Assembly: GCA_902593675.1 (NCBI GenBank)
Contig: CACJJI010000002.1
Location: 186,001 to 250,000, forward strand
Reading direction: 5' to 3'
From: an uncultured SAR86 cluster bacterium
GTDB lineage: Bacteria; Pseudomonadota; Gammaproteobacteria; Magnimaribacterales; D2472
DNA length: 64,000 bases
The first letter of the stretch is position 1, and each line of letters starts with the position of its first letter. A program made the translations under genes and the position numbers. Shown piece after piece: positions 15,875 through 25,468 of the stretch. A model generated the notes under the pieces. The model saw nothing but the letters and a program-made list of their open reading frames with translations. It did no database searches and was not told where the DNA came from.

Positions 15875-18445
15875 TTAAGCGATGGATTGTACGATATCAG
15901 GAATAGAATTAACAAATTCTTCAAAATTATCAGCTACGCCTGCTCCTTGAGCAAAATCCTTGCGACCACCGCCTTTTCCGTCAGAGGCCTTGGCGATTGC
16001 TTGAATAACATCATTGGCGCTCAATGATTCTTGGATATCTTCAGTCACTCCGCAGACCATCACAACTTTAGAATCTTGGTGGCTCAAGATTAAAACGCAT
16101 CTTTGCGATTGGTTTTTTTTAGAACTATCAACCAGCAGCCTTAAATCTTGGATATTTTGGGTATCTGCCTCTATCAAAACCAAATCAAGGTTCTTAATTT
16201 TATGTATCACTTCTTTAAGATCCACTGAAGATTTCGCTGTACTTGTATTACCTTTTTTTAAGGATTTATTTTCTTTAACCAAGTCTTCAACTTTGGAGCT
16301 AACCTTGGAAGCTCCAACATTTAATATTCCTTGAACATCTTGCAGTTGAGATCGTATCTCGAGTACTAGTTCTACTGCCTTAGCACCTGTGACAGCTTCA
16401 ATTCTTCGCACTCCTGATGAAACGCTGGATTCGCTTAGAATAACAAACATACCAATATCACCGGTCCTTGTTACGTGGGTTCCGCCGCAAAGCTCTACCG
16501 AGAAACCATCACTCATTGATAAAACTCTAACCTCATCATCGTATTTTTCGCCAAACATCGCCTCAGCACCAGATGCAATTGCATCATCCAGTTTCATTAA
16601 TTCAGTTTTTACTTCAGCATTGTTTAGGGTATGTTGATTAACCAATAATTCTATTTGTTTTATCTCATCTTTTGTTACTGCTTTAGGATGAGAAAAATCA
16701 AAACGTAGTTTAGAAGCATCTACCATTGATCCCTTTTGCTCAACATGACTACCAAGAACATGTTTCAAGGCAGCATGCATTAAGTGAGTTGCAGAATGAT
16801 TAGAAGCTGCTGAAGCCCTCTTACCAGATGCGACTGCAAGTTTTAATGTCTCACCTGATTTAACTGTGCCCTCATCAAGTTTAATTGTATGAAGAAAGAT
16901 TTTTCCCTGTTTAATACAATCTAATATCTGTCCACTTCCGCTAGAGCCAGAAAATTCTCCCTGGTCTCCAACCTGACCTCCTGATTCTGCATAAAAAGGA
17001 GTTTGATCTAATGCAAGAAAATATTCTTTATCAGAAGTTGCGGAATCTACTTGCAGATCATCATTCCATAAACCCAAGATCTTGCCTTCAGCATTTAACC
17101 TGTCATAGCCAAGAAATTTGGTTTCATCAATTGAGGACAAGTCTAATTGAGTGCCTTTGAACTTACTTGCTGATTTCGAATTTTTTACTTGCTCTTCCAT
17201 ACATTGATTAAAACCTGCTTCATCCAACTTTAAATCTTGTTCACGGGCAATATCCGCAGTTAGATCAAAAGGGAACCCAAACGTATCATGAAGTTTGAAC
17301 ACAACATCTCCAGGGATAACCTTTGAACCCATGTTAGCAATTTCTTTCTCTAAAATTTCAATTCCTTTATCTAAAGTTTCAAGAAACTTATTCTCTTCAT
17401 TGTGAATAATTTCCTCAATTTGTTTCTGGTTGGAAGCAAGCATTGGAAATGCAGACTCCATCTCTCTTGCTAATGACTTCACCAAGGAATACAAAAATGG
17501 TTTTTTGGCACCAAGCTTATAGCCATGACGAATAGCCCTGCGCATAATTCTTCTAAGAACATATCCCCTGCCTTCATTCGACGGAGTTATGCCATCAGCA
17601 ATTAAAAAGCTAACACTTCGAATATGGTCTGCAATTACTTTATGCGATGCTTCTCCAGGAGACTGAATAGCATCCTCAGAGGCCTTAATAAGATTAAGAA
17701 AAAGATCCGTTTCATAGTTTGAATTCACGCCCTGCATCACAGCAGCAACCCTCTCTAATCCCATGCCAGTATCGACAGAAGGCTTTGGCAGAGGAGTTAA
17801 TTTACCTTTAGCATCTCTATTAAACTGCATGAAAACTAGGTTCCAAATTTCTACAAATCTATCTCCATCATCACCTGGTGATCCAGGGGGGGTGCCTTCA
17901 TATTGCTCACCATGATCATAGTAAATTTCTGAGCAAGGTCCGCAGGGGCCCGTATCACCCATTGACCAAAAATTATCTTCCTCATCCAATCGAACGATTC
18001 GCCCCGGATCAACGCCAATTGTTGATGACCAAATTTCTGCAGCTTCATCATCTTCTCTGAAAACAGAAATCCATAATCTTTCTTTGTCCAAATTTAGCTC
18101 ATGAATTAAAAAATTCCAGGCCAGTTGAATTGCTTCTTCCTTAAAATAGTCTCCAAAACTAAAATTACCCAACATTTCAAAGAAAGTGTGATGTCTAAGG
18201 GTGTAACCTACATTTTCTAAATCATTGTGTTTTCCGCCGGCGCGGATGCATCTTTGAGTTGTAGTGGCTCTTTTGTAGGGACGTTTATCAGATCCTAAAA
18301 ATACATCTTTAAATTGAACCATCCCAGCATTAGTAAATAGAAGTGTATCGTCATTAGCTGGGATTAAAGGGCTAGAATCAACTACTTCATGATCATTTTT
18401 TTTGAAGTAGTCTAAAAACTTAGCTCTCAGTTCACTTGTTAACAT
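15875..18445 (-). CDS. alaS: Alanyl-tRNA synthetase
   Basis: An 856-residue class II synthetase close to the normal 860-880. The N-terminus (LRAKFLDYFKKNDHEVV, LLFTNAGMVQFKDVFLG, RCIRAGGKHNDLENVG) is standard. The editing domain has HSATHLMHAALKHVLG and the zinc-site CGGTHV. The C-terminal C-Ala domain with GGGRKDFAQGAG is intact. The start overlaps the end of the dienelactone hydrolase gene by 14 bases. recA/recX, frequent neighbours elsewhere, are absent here. Confidence 0.97.
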   Translation of the reverse strand: MLTSELRAKFLDYFKKNDHEVVDSSPLIPANDDTLLFTNAGMVQFKDVFLGSDKRPYKRATTTQRCIRAGGKHNDLENVGYTLRHHTFFEMLGNFSFGDYFKEEAIQLAWNFLIHELNLDKERLWISVFREDDEAAEIWSSTIGVDPGRIVRLDEEDNFWSMGDTGPCGPCSEIYYDHGEQYEGTPPGSPGDDGDRFVEIWNLVFMQFNRDAKGKLTPLPKPSVDTGMGLERVAAVMQGVNSNYETDLFLNLIKASEDAIQSPGEASHKVIADHIRSVSFLIADGITPSNEGRGYVLRRIMRRAIRHGYKLGAKKPFLYSLVKSLAREMESAFPMLASNQKQIEEIIHNEENKFLETLDKGIEILEKEIANMGSKVIPGDVVFKLHDTFGFPFDLTADIAREQDLKLDEAGFNQCMEEQVKNSKSASKFKGTQLDLSSIDETKFLGYDRLNAEGKILGLWNDDLQVDSATSDKEYFLALDQTPFYAESGGQVGDQGEFSGSSGSGQILDCIKQGKIFLHTIKLDEGTVKSGETLKLAVASGKRASAASNHSATHLMHAALKHVLGSHVEQKGSMVDASKLRFDFSHPKAVTKDEIKQIELLVNQHTLNNAEVKTELMKLDDAIASGAEAMFGEKYDDEVRVLSMSDGFSVELCGGTHVTRTGDIGMFVILSESSVSSGVRRIEAVTGAKAVELVLEIRSQLQDVQGILNVGASKVSSKVEDLVKENKSLKKGNTSTAKSSVDLKEVIHKIKNLDLVLIEADTQNIQDLRLLVDSSKKNQSQRCVLILSHQDSKVVMVCGVTEDIQESLSANDVIQAIAKASDGKGGGRKDFAQGAGVADNFEEFVNSIPDIVQSIA

Positions 18446-19151
18446 TACTAAAAACTTCCTCTAAAAAATTAGACATTGCAGTCCACGATCTCATATCACT
18501 ATCATGATTATAAACTGTTCCCATTTCAATATCGTTAGCTGCAGGATTGGTAAAAGCATGGTAAGTGTTGCCATAGCTAATGAATTGCCAATCAGCCTCT
18601 GATTCTGTCATTTCATCTTGCAAAGCCAAGATTTGATCTGAAGAAACCATGGGATCTTTGTCTCCATGCAAAACCAATAATTTAGCATTCACTTTTTGGA
18701 ACGGCTGATCAGATTGATTTAATAACCCATGAAAACTAATGCATCCTGAGAGCTCATAGCCTGAGCGAGCAAGCTCTATAGCTGCAAGGCCGCCAAAACA
18801 AAATCCAATCAATGCTATTTTTGATGCATCAACACCCTCAATAGTTTTACCAAACTCAACCGCACTAATAAGACGCTGCCGAAATAGCTGTCTATCTTTT
18901 ACAAAAGGCTCAATTAAAGCCTGATTCTCTTCAACGCTGCTGCCATTAATGCCCCCACCAAAAATATCGATCGAGAGAGCTGCATACCCTAAGTTATTTA
19001 GTGCTGCTACTTTTTGATCTTCAAACTCAGATCTACCTTTCCAAGTATGAGCAACCAAAACCAAAGGCACGGATTTTGAAGATTCAGGTAGCGAAAGATA
19101 GCCTTCACACTCTATTGAACCGTCATAATAATTTACTATTCTTCCTGACAT
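18432..19151 (-). CDS. Dienelactone hydrolase family protein
   Basis: A 239-residue alpha/beta hydrolase with the DLH triad: Cys118 in GFCFGG, Asp in HGDKDPMVS and His in YHAFTNP. Such proteins hydrolyse lactones or esters in the cytosol; true dienelactone hydrolase activity is not implied because no chlorocatechol genes are nearby. No signal peptide. It overlaps alaS by 14 bases and follows the carbonic-anhydrase-like gene after three. Confidence 0.87.
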   Translation of the reverse strand: MSGRIVNYYDGSIECEGYLSLPESSKSVPLVLVAHTWKGRSEFEDQKVAALNNLGYAALSIDIFGGGINGSSVEENQALIEPFVKDRQLFRQRLISAVEFGKTIEGVDASKIALIGFCFGGLAAIELARSGYELSGCISFHGLLNQSDQPFQKVNAKLLVLHGDKDPMVSSDQILALQDEMTESEADWQFISYGNTYHAFTNPAANDIEMGTVYNHDSDMRSWTAMSNFLEEVFSNVNK

Positions 19152-19154
19152 TGG

Positions 19155-19670
19155 CTAACCTAGCTCGGCCTTATACCTCTTGTAATTTTCAATATAATGA
19201 TGGGCATTTAGAGATGGTATTGCTTGCTCTTCAAGAGTGAGCTCTTTTTTAATTTTTGCAGGAATACCTAGCACCATTGATCCATCAGGCACCTCCATGC
19301 CCTCCGTAATCAATGCCTTTGCTCCAATAATGCAATTTTTTCCTATTTTAGCTCCGTTCAGAATAACTGAACCTATGCCAATAAGTGAGCCATCCCCTAT
19401 TTCACATCCATGCAGCATAGCCATATGACCCACGGTCACAAATTTCCCAATTTTGCATGGAAATCCCGGATCAGTATGAATGACTGAACCATCTTGTACA
19501 TTTGTTCCCTCTCCAAGAATTATGGGCTCAACATCTCCTCTAAGAGTGCAATGGAACCATATACTTGTATCTTTTGCCATTTGCACGTCTCCAATTACTG
19601 TTGCATCTGGAGCAATCCAAAAATCATCATTCTCTGTTTGTAAAGTTTTAGTATTTAAATCTATGATCAT
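19155..19670 (-). CDS. Gamma-carbonic-anhydrase-like hexapeptide-repeat protein (YrdA/PaaY type)
   Basis: A 171-residue left-handed beta-helix protein with successive hexapeptide turns from residue 20 to about 130 (IAPDATVIGDV, SIWFHCTLRGDVEPIILGEGTNVQDGSVIHTD, VTVGHMAMLHGCEIGDGSLIGIGSVI) and a C-terminal helix. His residues in GHMAMLHGC match the zinc positions of the gamma-CA class. Either carbonic anhydrase or an uncharacterised thioesterase-like activity (PaaY) is possible. It sits between the CoA pyrophosphatase and the dienelactone hydrolase, in one operon. Confidence 0.85.
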   Translation of the reverse strand: MIIDLNTKTLQTENDDFWIAPDATVIGDVQMAKDTSIWFHCTLRGDVEPIILGEGTNVQDGSVIHTDPGFPCKIGKFVTVGHMAMLHGCEIGDGSLIGIGSVILNGAKIGKNCIIGAKALITEGMEVPDGSMVLGIPAKIKKELTLEEQAIPSLNAHHYIENYKRYKAELG

Positions 19671-19676
19671 GAAAAA

Positions 19677-20255
19677 TTAACCCTCTAGTATCTCTATATT
19701 CGCATCAAAACATACATTTAAAAAGTTTACTGTAATCATGGCAGTTAAGCCCCAGATCTTTTGATCTTTTATGGTCCAAGTTGGTACTTGCCATACACCA
19801 CCATGTCTTTTAATGATTTCTCTTTTAATATTTTTTGGGTCAAGTAAAAAATCTATTGGGACAGTAAAAATCTCTTGAATTTCCTCATTAGGTTTTAACG
19901 TTTGAACTTGATCAACGGAAGCTACAAAAGGATTGACCTCTATTTTATGACGAGAGATAAGATAATTTAACTTACCTAATTCAGTAACATCTTCGCTGTT
20001 AAGATTGATTTCTTCATTGGATTCTCTCAAGGCTGTTCCAAAAAGACTGAGGTCCGTTTCATCTGCTTTTCCTCCAGGAAAACTTACCTCACCCGAGTGA
20101 GTTGAAAGGTGGCTGGAGCGCTGCGTATAAATTAATTCAGGAGATTCAATAAATTTTCCATAATTTAAAATAGCTATTAAAACTGAAGCCTGAGGTCGAC
20201 CACTTGGCTTTTCAGAATTAAGTAAATTTAGTTTATACTTGATCACTTCAATCAT
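19677..20255 (-). CDS. Nudix hydrolase, CoA pyrophosphatase type
   Basis: A 192-residue Nudix protein. The segment STHSGEVSFPGGKADETDLSLFGTALRESNEEI combines the NudL/CoA-diphosphatase extension with the Nudix box (GxxxxxExxxxxxxRExxEE). It probably splits CoA or oxidised CoA to phosphopantetheine and 3',5'-ADP. First gene of the minus-strand run towards pyrC, head-to-head with a second Nudix gene across 51 bases. Confidence 0.87.
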   Translation of the reverse strand: MIEVIKYKLNLLNSEKPSGRPQASVLIAILNYGKFIESPELIYTQRSSHLSTHSGEVSFPGGKADETDLSLFGTALRESNEEINLNSEDVTELGKLNYLISRHKIEVNPFVASVDQVQTLKPNEEIQEIFTVPIDFLLDPKNIKREIIKRHGGVWQVPTWTIKDQKIWGLTAMITVNFLNVCFDANIEILEG

Positions 20256-20306
20256 TGCGTAAGTTTAACTTCTTACGACATTTAATTCTCTAAGAAAGGA
20301 GCACTT

Positions 20307-20843
20307 TTGAGATATTGTTCAAAATGCGGAAGTGATCAAATTGATTTTAAGGTTCCGGCTGATGACAACCTAAAACGATATATATGTTCTGCTTGCGGTT
20401 TAATTTATTACACTAATCCAAATCTAATTGTTGGCACGATATGCATCAAAGATGAGCATGTCCTTTTGTGCAAAAGAAATATAGAACCCCGCTTTGGTCG
20501 ATGGACATTGCCTGCAGGATTTATGGAGAATGCAGAAACTCTTCAAGAAGGAGCATTAAGAGAAACTAAAGAAGAGACACAAGCTGTGCCAAAAATCATA
20601 GCTCCCTATACTGCATTTAGCTTAACTCATATAAGTCAAGTGCACTTTTTTTATTTGGCTAACTTGGGTGATGAAAAATTTGGTCCTACTTCTGAAAGCT
20701 CTGAAGTAAAGTTATTTACAAAAGATGAGATTCCTTGGGATGAAATTGCATTCCCCACTGTTACTAAGACATTAAAGTATTATTTTGATGATGTAGAATC
20801 TGGTGAATTCCCTTTCAGAGAAGAAGCTTTAAAACTTTGGTAG
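20307..20843 (+). CDS. Nudix hydrolase with N-terminal zinc ribbon
   Basis: A 178-residue protein: a four-Cys zinc ribbon (Cys4, Cys7, Cys27, Cys30) followed by a Nudix domain (WTLPAGFMENAETLQEGALRETKEET). This ribbon-Nudix layout resembles the NudC-like/ADP-ribose pyrophosphatase group. The start is a TTG at 20307 with a well-placed AGGAG five bases upstream, which decides the start. The stop is nine bases from the converging purL stop. Confidence 0.85.
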   Translation: MRYCSKCGSDQIDFKVPADDNLKRYICSACGLIYYTNPNLIVGTICIKDEHVLLCKRNIEPRFGRWTLPAGFMENAETLQEGALRETKEETQAVPKIIAPYTAFSLTHISQVHFFYLANLGDEKFGPTSESSEVKLFTKDEIPWDEIAFPTVTKTLKYYFDDVESGEFPFREEALKLW

Positions 20844-20852
20844 TTAGAAAAT

Positions 20853-23800
20853 TTAAGAGCCTTGACTGAATTTATAGGCATTGATAAATATTTGCATCCA
20901 GGGAGAATATTCTTCCCAGTTCGATGGCTTCCATGATAGTTGTTGTGATCTAAAAACTCTTTCAGGATGAGGCATCATAATAGTTGCTCTTCCGTCTCTA
21001 GAAGTAAGACCAGTAATGCCCTCAGGGGATCCATTTGGATTTAAAGGATATGAAGAAGCCACGGCTCCATGATGATCTGTAAACTGAACTGCTATCTGAT
21101 TTTGCTCTGAAAGGCTTTTCAGTGATTCTCCTTTAAATGAAGCTCTACCCTCACCATGAGCAACAGCGACAGGAATTTGCCAACCTGTCATACCAGCCAA
21201 CAAAACAGATGGCGATTCAGCAATGGTGACTTGAGATAAACGTGCTTCAAATTGATCAGATTCATTCCATAAAAACTCGGGCCAATTTTTGGCACCTGGA
21301 ATTAAGTCCTTTAAATTAGATAGCATTTGGCATCCGTTACAAACACCAAAAGTGAATGTTTCATCTCGATTAAAAAATTGTTCAAATGAATCTCTGACAG
21401 CATTATTGTAGCTAATACTTGATGACCATCCTCCTCCAGCTCCAAGCACATCACCATAAGAAAAGCCACCGCATGCTGCCAGACCCTGAAATTCTGAAAG
21501 CATGCTTGGATTATCAAGAAGATCTTGCATATGAACATCAAAAGCATCAAAACCAGCCAACATAAATGCTGCAGCCATTTCATTTTGACCATTAACTCCC
21601 TGCTCTCTAAAAATTGCTACCTTAGGCTTTAAATGTTTATTAAATGCAGGTAACTTAGCAGAAAATTTAAAATTATCTCTAGCAACCAAGCCTTGATCAT
21701 CAAATTTTTCAATTAGATCGTGCTCTTCTTTTGCGCTATCAGGATTATCTCTAGACGATTTGATTGAGTAAGAGGTTTCATTCCATACTTTTTCTAAATT
21801 TATTACTGAATCAGAAAATTCAATTTGATTGTTTGAAGAAATTGAAATCTTTGCATCAGATTTTTGTGTTGCACACTTTCGATATTCTATATTTTTTTGT
21901 TTCAAAAAATGTAATGCTTGCTCCTCAAATTCATTATGAAATTGAATGACAGCGCCTGTTTCTTCGGCAAATAGATAATGCATCTGGCGTTCATTTTGAA
22001 AATTCTCTGGAACAAAAATTTCTATACCAACCTTATTAGTAAATGATAATTCTGCAATAGTGGTGAACAATCCTCCATCAGAAACATCATGTAAAGCAAT
22101 GATCCAGCCTCGCTTTATTAACTCTTGAATTGAATTAAATAGGGATTTAAATGATTCAACATCATCAATATCTGGAACTATTTGAATGCTGGAAGCGGTA
22201 ACTTCTTCAAAAATAGAGCCGCCTAATCTTGATTGATCATTCAAAAATAATTGATATAGATCTTTTGAACCATGCTCATTAAATTCAGTTGTTACAGCCA
22301 ATGATACGTCTTCAACTGGAGCCATAGCAGTAATTACTCCTGACAAGGGACTCTTTACTTCTAGCTCATGATCTTCTTCATTCCACTTTGTTTTCATAGA
22401 CAAAGAATCTTTGCCTACTGGTATAGCGATTCCTAACTCAACGCATATGTTTGATAGGGCTTCAACTCCGCATCTTAAGGCATAGTTATCTTTCTCATCT
22501 CCACAGGCTGCCATCCAATTTGCTGAAAGCCTAATAAGATCAAGATTCTTAACAGGAGCAGAGATTAAGTTCATCAATGCCTCAGCTAAAGCCATCCTCA
22601 TGGATGCTGCTGGATTTTTAATTGCAAGAGTTGGCTTTTCTCCAATTGATAAAACATCCCCTTCATTACTAAGAAATGATTTGGTGGACATTGAATAGTT
22701 TGAAGTAGGCACTTGATATCTTCCTACTAGTTGATCACGAGCAACTAATCCGCCAACAGTTCTATCACCAATTGTAATTAAAAAAGATTTCGAGGCCACA
22801 GAGGGGTGCGAAAGAACTCGCTGAATTACCTCAGATAAATCTAAGCCATCATTAACAGAATCATTTACTTGCTCAGTTTTTGGATGATTAACTTCCATAT
22901 CGGTAATAGGCAAGTCTCCAAATAACATTGATAAGGGAACTTGAACTGGGAATTCATCTCTTTCTGGGTCATAAACCTCTACCGCATCTGATGATGTGGT
23001 GTGGCCCACAAATGCAACCGGGCATCTTTCTCTTCGACATATATTTTCAAAAATAACTTTATTTGATTTTTTGATTGCTAAGACATAACGTTCTTGAGAT
23101 TCATTTGACCAAACCTCCATAGGGGAAAGGCTTGGGTCAGCAACAGGTATCAAGCTCAAGTCAATAGCAACACCTAAATTACAGTCTTTAGCCAATTCAG
23201 GAATTGCATTTGAAAGCCCTCCCGCTCCAACATCATGAATAAATTCAATGAGGTTTGGTGATTCAAATGCACATTGGTTAATTACCTCTTGGCATCTTCT
23301 CTCCATTTCGGCGTTTTCTCTTTGAACGGAAGCAAAATCTAGATCTTCATCGCTTTCTCCAGACGACATAGATGAGGCTGCCCCACCTCCTAATCCTATG
23401 AGCATTGAAGGGCCGCCCAGAACGACAACTAAATCATCAACTTCTATGGGGTTTTTAATGCTATTTCTATCTTTTACCTCACCAATGCCTCCAGCCAGCA
23501 TAATTGGTTTGTGATATCCATAAGTTTTATTATGAACAAAGGGTTGCTCAAAAACTCTAAAGTAACCAACTGTGCTTGGTCGTCCAAATTCATTATTAAA
23601 TGCTGCTGCACCAATAGGCCCCTCAATCATAATTTGCAGAGGAGAGGCAATTCTTGAAGGTATATGCGGAGCTTGTTCCCATGCACGAGGAAAGTCCGCT
23701 AATCTAAGATTTGAAACATTAAAACCAACTAATCCCATTTTAGGTTTTGCACCAGAGCCTGTTGCACCCTCATCTCTTATTTCTCCACCAGAACCTGTTG

Positions 23801-24707
23801 CAGCTCCTGGAAAAGGAGAAATAGCCGTAGGATGATTGTGAGTTTCAACTTTTAAAGTTGAATTTATTTTTTCAAAAGAAAAGCTATAGCAATTTTTTAA
23901 ATTTCTATTCAGCGTCATTACATCAGCGCCTGAAATAACAGCAGCATTATCTTTATATGCTGAAATCAAATCTTGTTTATTTCCTTTGCTTGTTTTTTTA
24001 ATTAAATCAAATAAAGATTCTTCTTGAGTAATAGAATTTATTATCCAAGCAGCATTAAATATTTTGTGCCTACAATGCTCTGAATTGGCTTGGGCAAACA
24101 TCATTAACTCAGCATCTGTTGGATTGCGAGCTGCAGATGAATAAAATTGATCTAAATAATCAATTTCTTCTTCAGACAATGCTAATCCTAAATCTTGATT
24201 TGCTTTAATCAAGGAATCTTTGGCTGCTTTTGAAATATCAATATGTATCAAAGGCTTTCTTTTTAGAGCAGTGCCAACTAAAGCAATATCTTTTGCACTC
24301 ATGAAGACTTCTTGTGTCATGCGATCAAATAGACATGACAAGTTCAAATTAGCTACAGAAATATTGTTTTTAATAAAGCAACCCAGATACTTTTCAATTC
24401 TATTGACGCCTTGAATACCAACATTATTTATTATTTCGCTTGTTTTAGATGACCACGGACTAATAGTTCCAGATCTTGGACCAATAAAAAAATTAGGCAA
24501 AGTAATAGGTTCTTTAGAACTTAATAACTCAAATAATTTTCCATGATCAGAAAAATCTTTATTTATATCTACAGAATAAAATTCATAAATATTTAATTCT
24601 GCAATTTGAGAATCATTTGCTGAGTTGAGCTCAGAGCTAAGAGAGGAAATTTTGGACGGCGAAAGACTGGAGGGACCTTGAAGCAGCAAATTAAGATTTT
24701 TTGACAC
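20853..24707 (-). CDS. purL: Phosphoribosylformylglycinamidine synthase
   Basis: A 1284-residue single-chain PurL, as in other gammaproteobacteria (about 1290). It makes FGAM from FGAR, glutamine and ATP in purine synthesis. Visible are the N-terminal PurS-like part, the synthase domain (AQANSEHCRHKIFNA, ETHNHPTAISPFPGAATGSGGEIRDEGATG, IHDVGAGGLSNA), the duplicated half (ALHDVSDGGLFTT) and a C-terminal glutaminase with nucleophile Cys in FGVCNGCQMLSNL and MMPHPERV. It is divergent from the mltF-like gene across 39 bases. Confidence 0.98.
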   Translation of the reverse strand: MSKNLNLLLQGPSSLSPSKISSLSSELNSANDSQIAELNIYEFYSVDINKDFSDHGKLFELLSSKEPITLPNFFIGPRSGTISPWSSKTSEIINNVGIQGVNRIEKYLGCFIKNNISVANLNLSCLFDRMTQEVFMSAKDIALVGTALKRKPLIHIDISKAAKDSLIKANQDLGLALSEEEIDYLDQFYSSAARNPTDAELMMFAQANSEHCRHKIFNAAWIINSITQEESLFDLIKKTSKGNKQDLISAYKDNAAVISGADVMTLNRNLKNCYSFSFEKINSTLKVETHNHPTAISPFPGAATGSGGEIRDEGATGSGAKPKMGLVGFNVSNLRLADFPRAWEQAPHIPSRIASPLQIMIEGPIGAAAFNNEFGRPSTVGYFRVFEQPFVHNKTYGYHKPIMLAGGIGEVKDRNSIKNPIEVDDLVVVLGGPSMLIGLGGGAASSMSSGESDEDLDFASVQRENAEMERRCQEVINQCAFESPNLIEFIHDVGAGGLSNAIPELAKDCNLGVAIDLSLIPVADPSLSPMEVWSNESQERYVLAIKKSNKVIFENICRRERCPVAFVGHTTSSDAVEVYDPERDEFPVQVPLSMLFGDLPITDMEVNHPKTEQVNDSVNDGLDLSEVIQRVLSHPSVASKSFLITIGDRTVGGLVARDQLVGRYQVPTSNYSMSTKSFLSNEGDVLSIGEKPTLAIKNPAASMRMALAEALMNLISAPVKNLDLIRLSANWMAACGDEKDNYALRCGVEALSNICVELGIAIPVGKDSLSMKTKWNEEDHELEVKSPLSGVITAMAPVEDVSLAVTTEFNEHGSKDLYQLFLNDQSRLGGSIFEEVTASSIQIVPDIDDVESFKSLFNSIQELIKRGWIIALHDVSDGGLFTTIAELSFTNKVGIEIFVPENFQNERQMHYLFAEETGAVIQFHNEFEEQALHFLKQKNIEYRKCATQKSDAKISISSNNQIEFSDSVINLEKVWNETSYSIKSSRDNPDSAKEEHDLIEKFDDQGLVARDNFKFSAKLPAFNKHLKPKVAIFREQGVNGQNEMAAAFMLAGFDAFDVHMQDLLDNPSMLSEFQGLAACGGFSYGDVLGAGGGWSSSISYNNAVRDSFEQFFNRDETFTFGVCNGCQMLSNLKDLIPGAKNWPEFLWNESDQFEARLSQVTIAESPSVLLAGMTGWQIPVAVAHGEGRASFKGESLKSLSEQNQIAVQFTDHHGAVASSYPLNPNGSPEGITGLTSRDGRATIMMPHPERVFRSQQLSWKPSNWEEYSPWMQIFINAYKFSQGS

Positions 24708-24746
24708 TAGCTCTCTAGTAAAATATTGTAAAGATTAATTATAAGG

Positions 24747-25466
24747 ATGTTTAATATTAAAAAAATAAAAACAATGCAATTCCTTGCAAAAAACTCAATT
24801 ATTTTCATCTTTATTTTTGGTCTGTATGCTTGCACAAAAGAACCTGAAAACACTCCTGTTTCAGTTTACTGCAGCATTATTAACGAAAAATTATATTCAT
24901 TTTCAAGGCTCAGTGATTTTGAAAAAACGAAATTTGATGAATTAAAAAAATTAAGATTCTTAAAATACAAAAATGATTTTCTGGAAGCCGCCCAAACATT
25001 TGATATTGAATGGGAGCTTCTTGCTGCTGTTGCTTTTCAAGAATCGCAATGGAATCCAAATGCTCGATCAGCAACTCAAGTTAAAGGCATGATGATGTTA
25101 ACGCTCCCCACAGCAGCATCGGTCGGAGTTACAAACCGTTTGGATCCAATTCAAAGTATTTATGGCGGTGCGCAATACATTTCTGATCTCAAATCAAACA
25201 CCGACTATGGAACATCATCAGGTGACAAAATTGCATTTATGCTAGCTTCATACAATTTAGGGACTACAAACATAAAAAATGCAATTAATGCAATAGATAA
25301 AAAACCGAGCGAAGTGACCTGGTTAGATTTGGAAAGATATTTGCTCAATTTAAAGACATCTATGGATTCAGAAAACTATTCTAGAGGTCAGCAAACTGTA
25401 GATTTTGTAGAAAGAGTTAGAGATTATTATTATCTCTTGCTGGCTCAAAACTGCAGTGATAGCTAG
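24747..25466 (+). CDS. mltF: Short MltF-like lytic transglycosylase lipoprotein (catalytic domain only)
   Basis: A 239-residue lipoprotein (lipobox LYAC, Cys29) with an SLT-fold domain. The catalytic Glu99 lies in AAVAFQESQWNPNARS, followed by VKGMMMLTLPTAASVGV, RLDPIQSIYGGAQYI and MLASYNLG. These are the motifs of membrane-bound transglycosylase F, which cuts murein from the periplasmic face of the outer membrane. Location beside purL, as in E. coli, supports the name. Usual MltF is about 450-520 residues with an N-terminal solute-binding-like domain; here only about 50 residues separate the lipid anchor from the SLT domain. AAGGA abuts ATG 24747, so the in-frame ATG at 24774 may be the true start. 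Confidence 0.82.
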   Translation: MFNIKKIKTMQFLAKNSIIFIFIFGLYACTKEPENTPVSVYCSIINEKLYSFSRLSDFEKTKFDELKKLRFLKYKNDFLEAAQTFDIEWELLAAVAFQESQWNPNARSATQVKGMMMLTLPTAASVGVTNRLDPIQSIYGGAQYISDLKSNTDYGTSSGDKIAFMLASYNLGTTNIKNAINAIDKKPSEVTWLDLERYLLNLKTSMDSENYSRGQQTVDFVERVRDYYYLLLAQNCSDS

Positions 25467-25468
25467 AT

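Noticed and set aside
13313-20255. A horizontally acquired island around pyrC
   Set aside because: Only pyrC looks unusual. lysC and alaS are adjacent as in other gammaproteobacteria, and there are no mobile genes, repeats or compositional breaks visible, although tRNA-Ser lies next to it.
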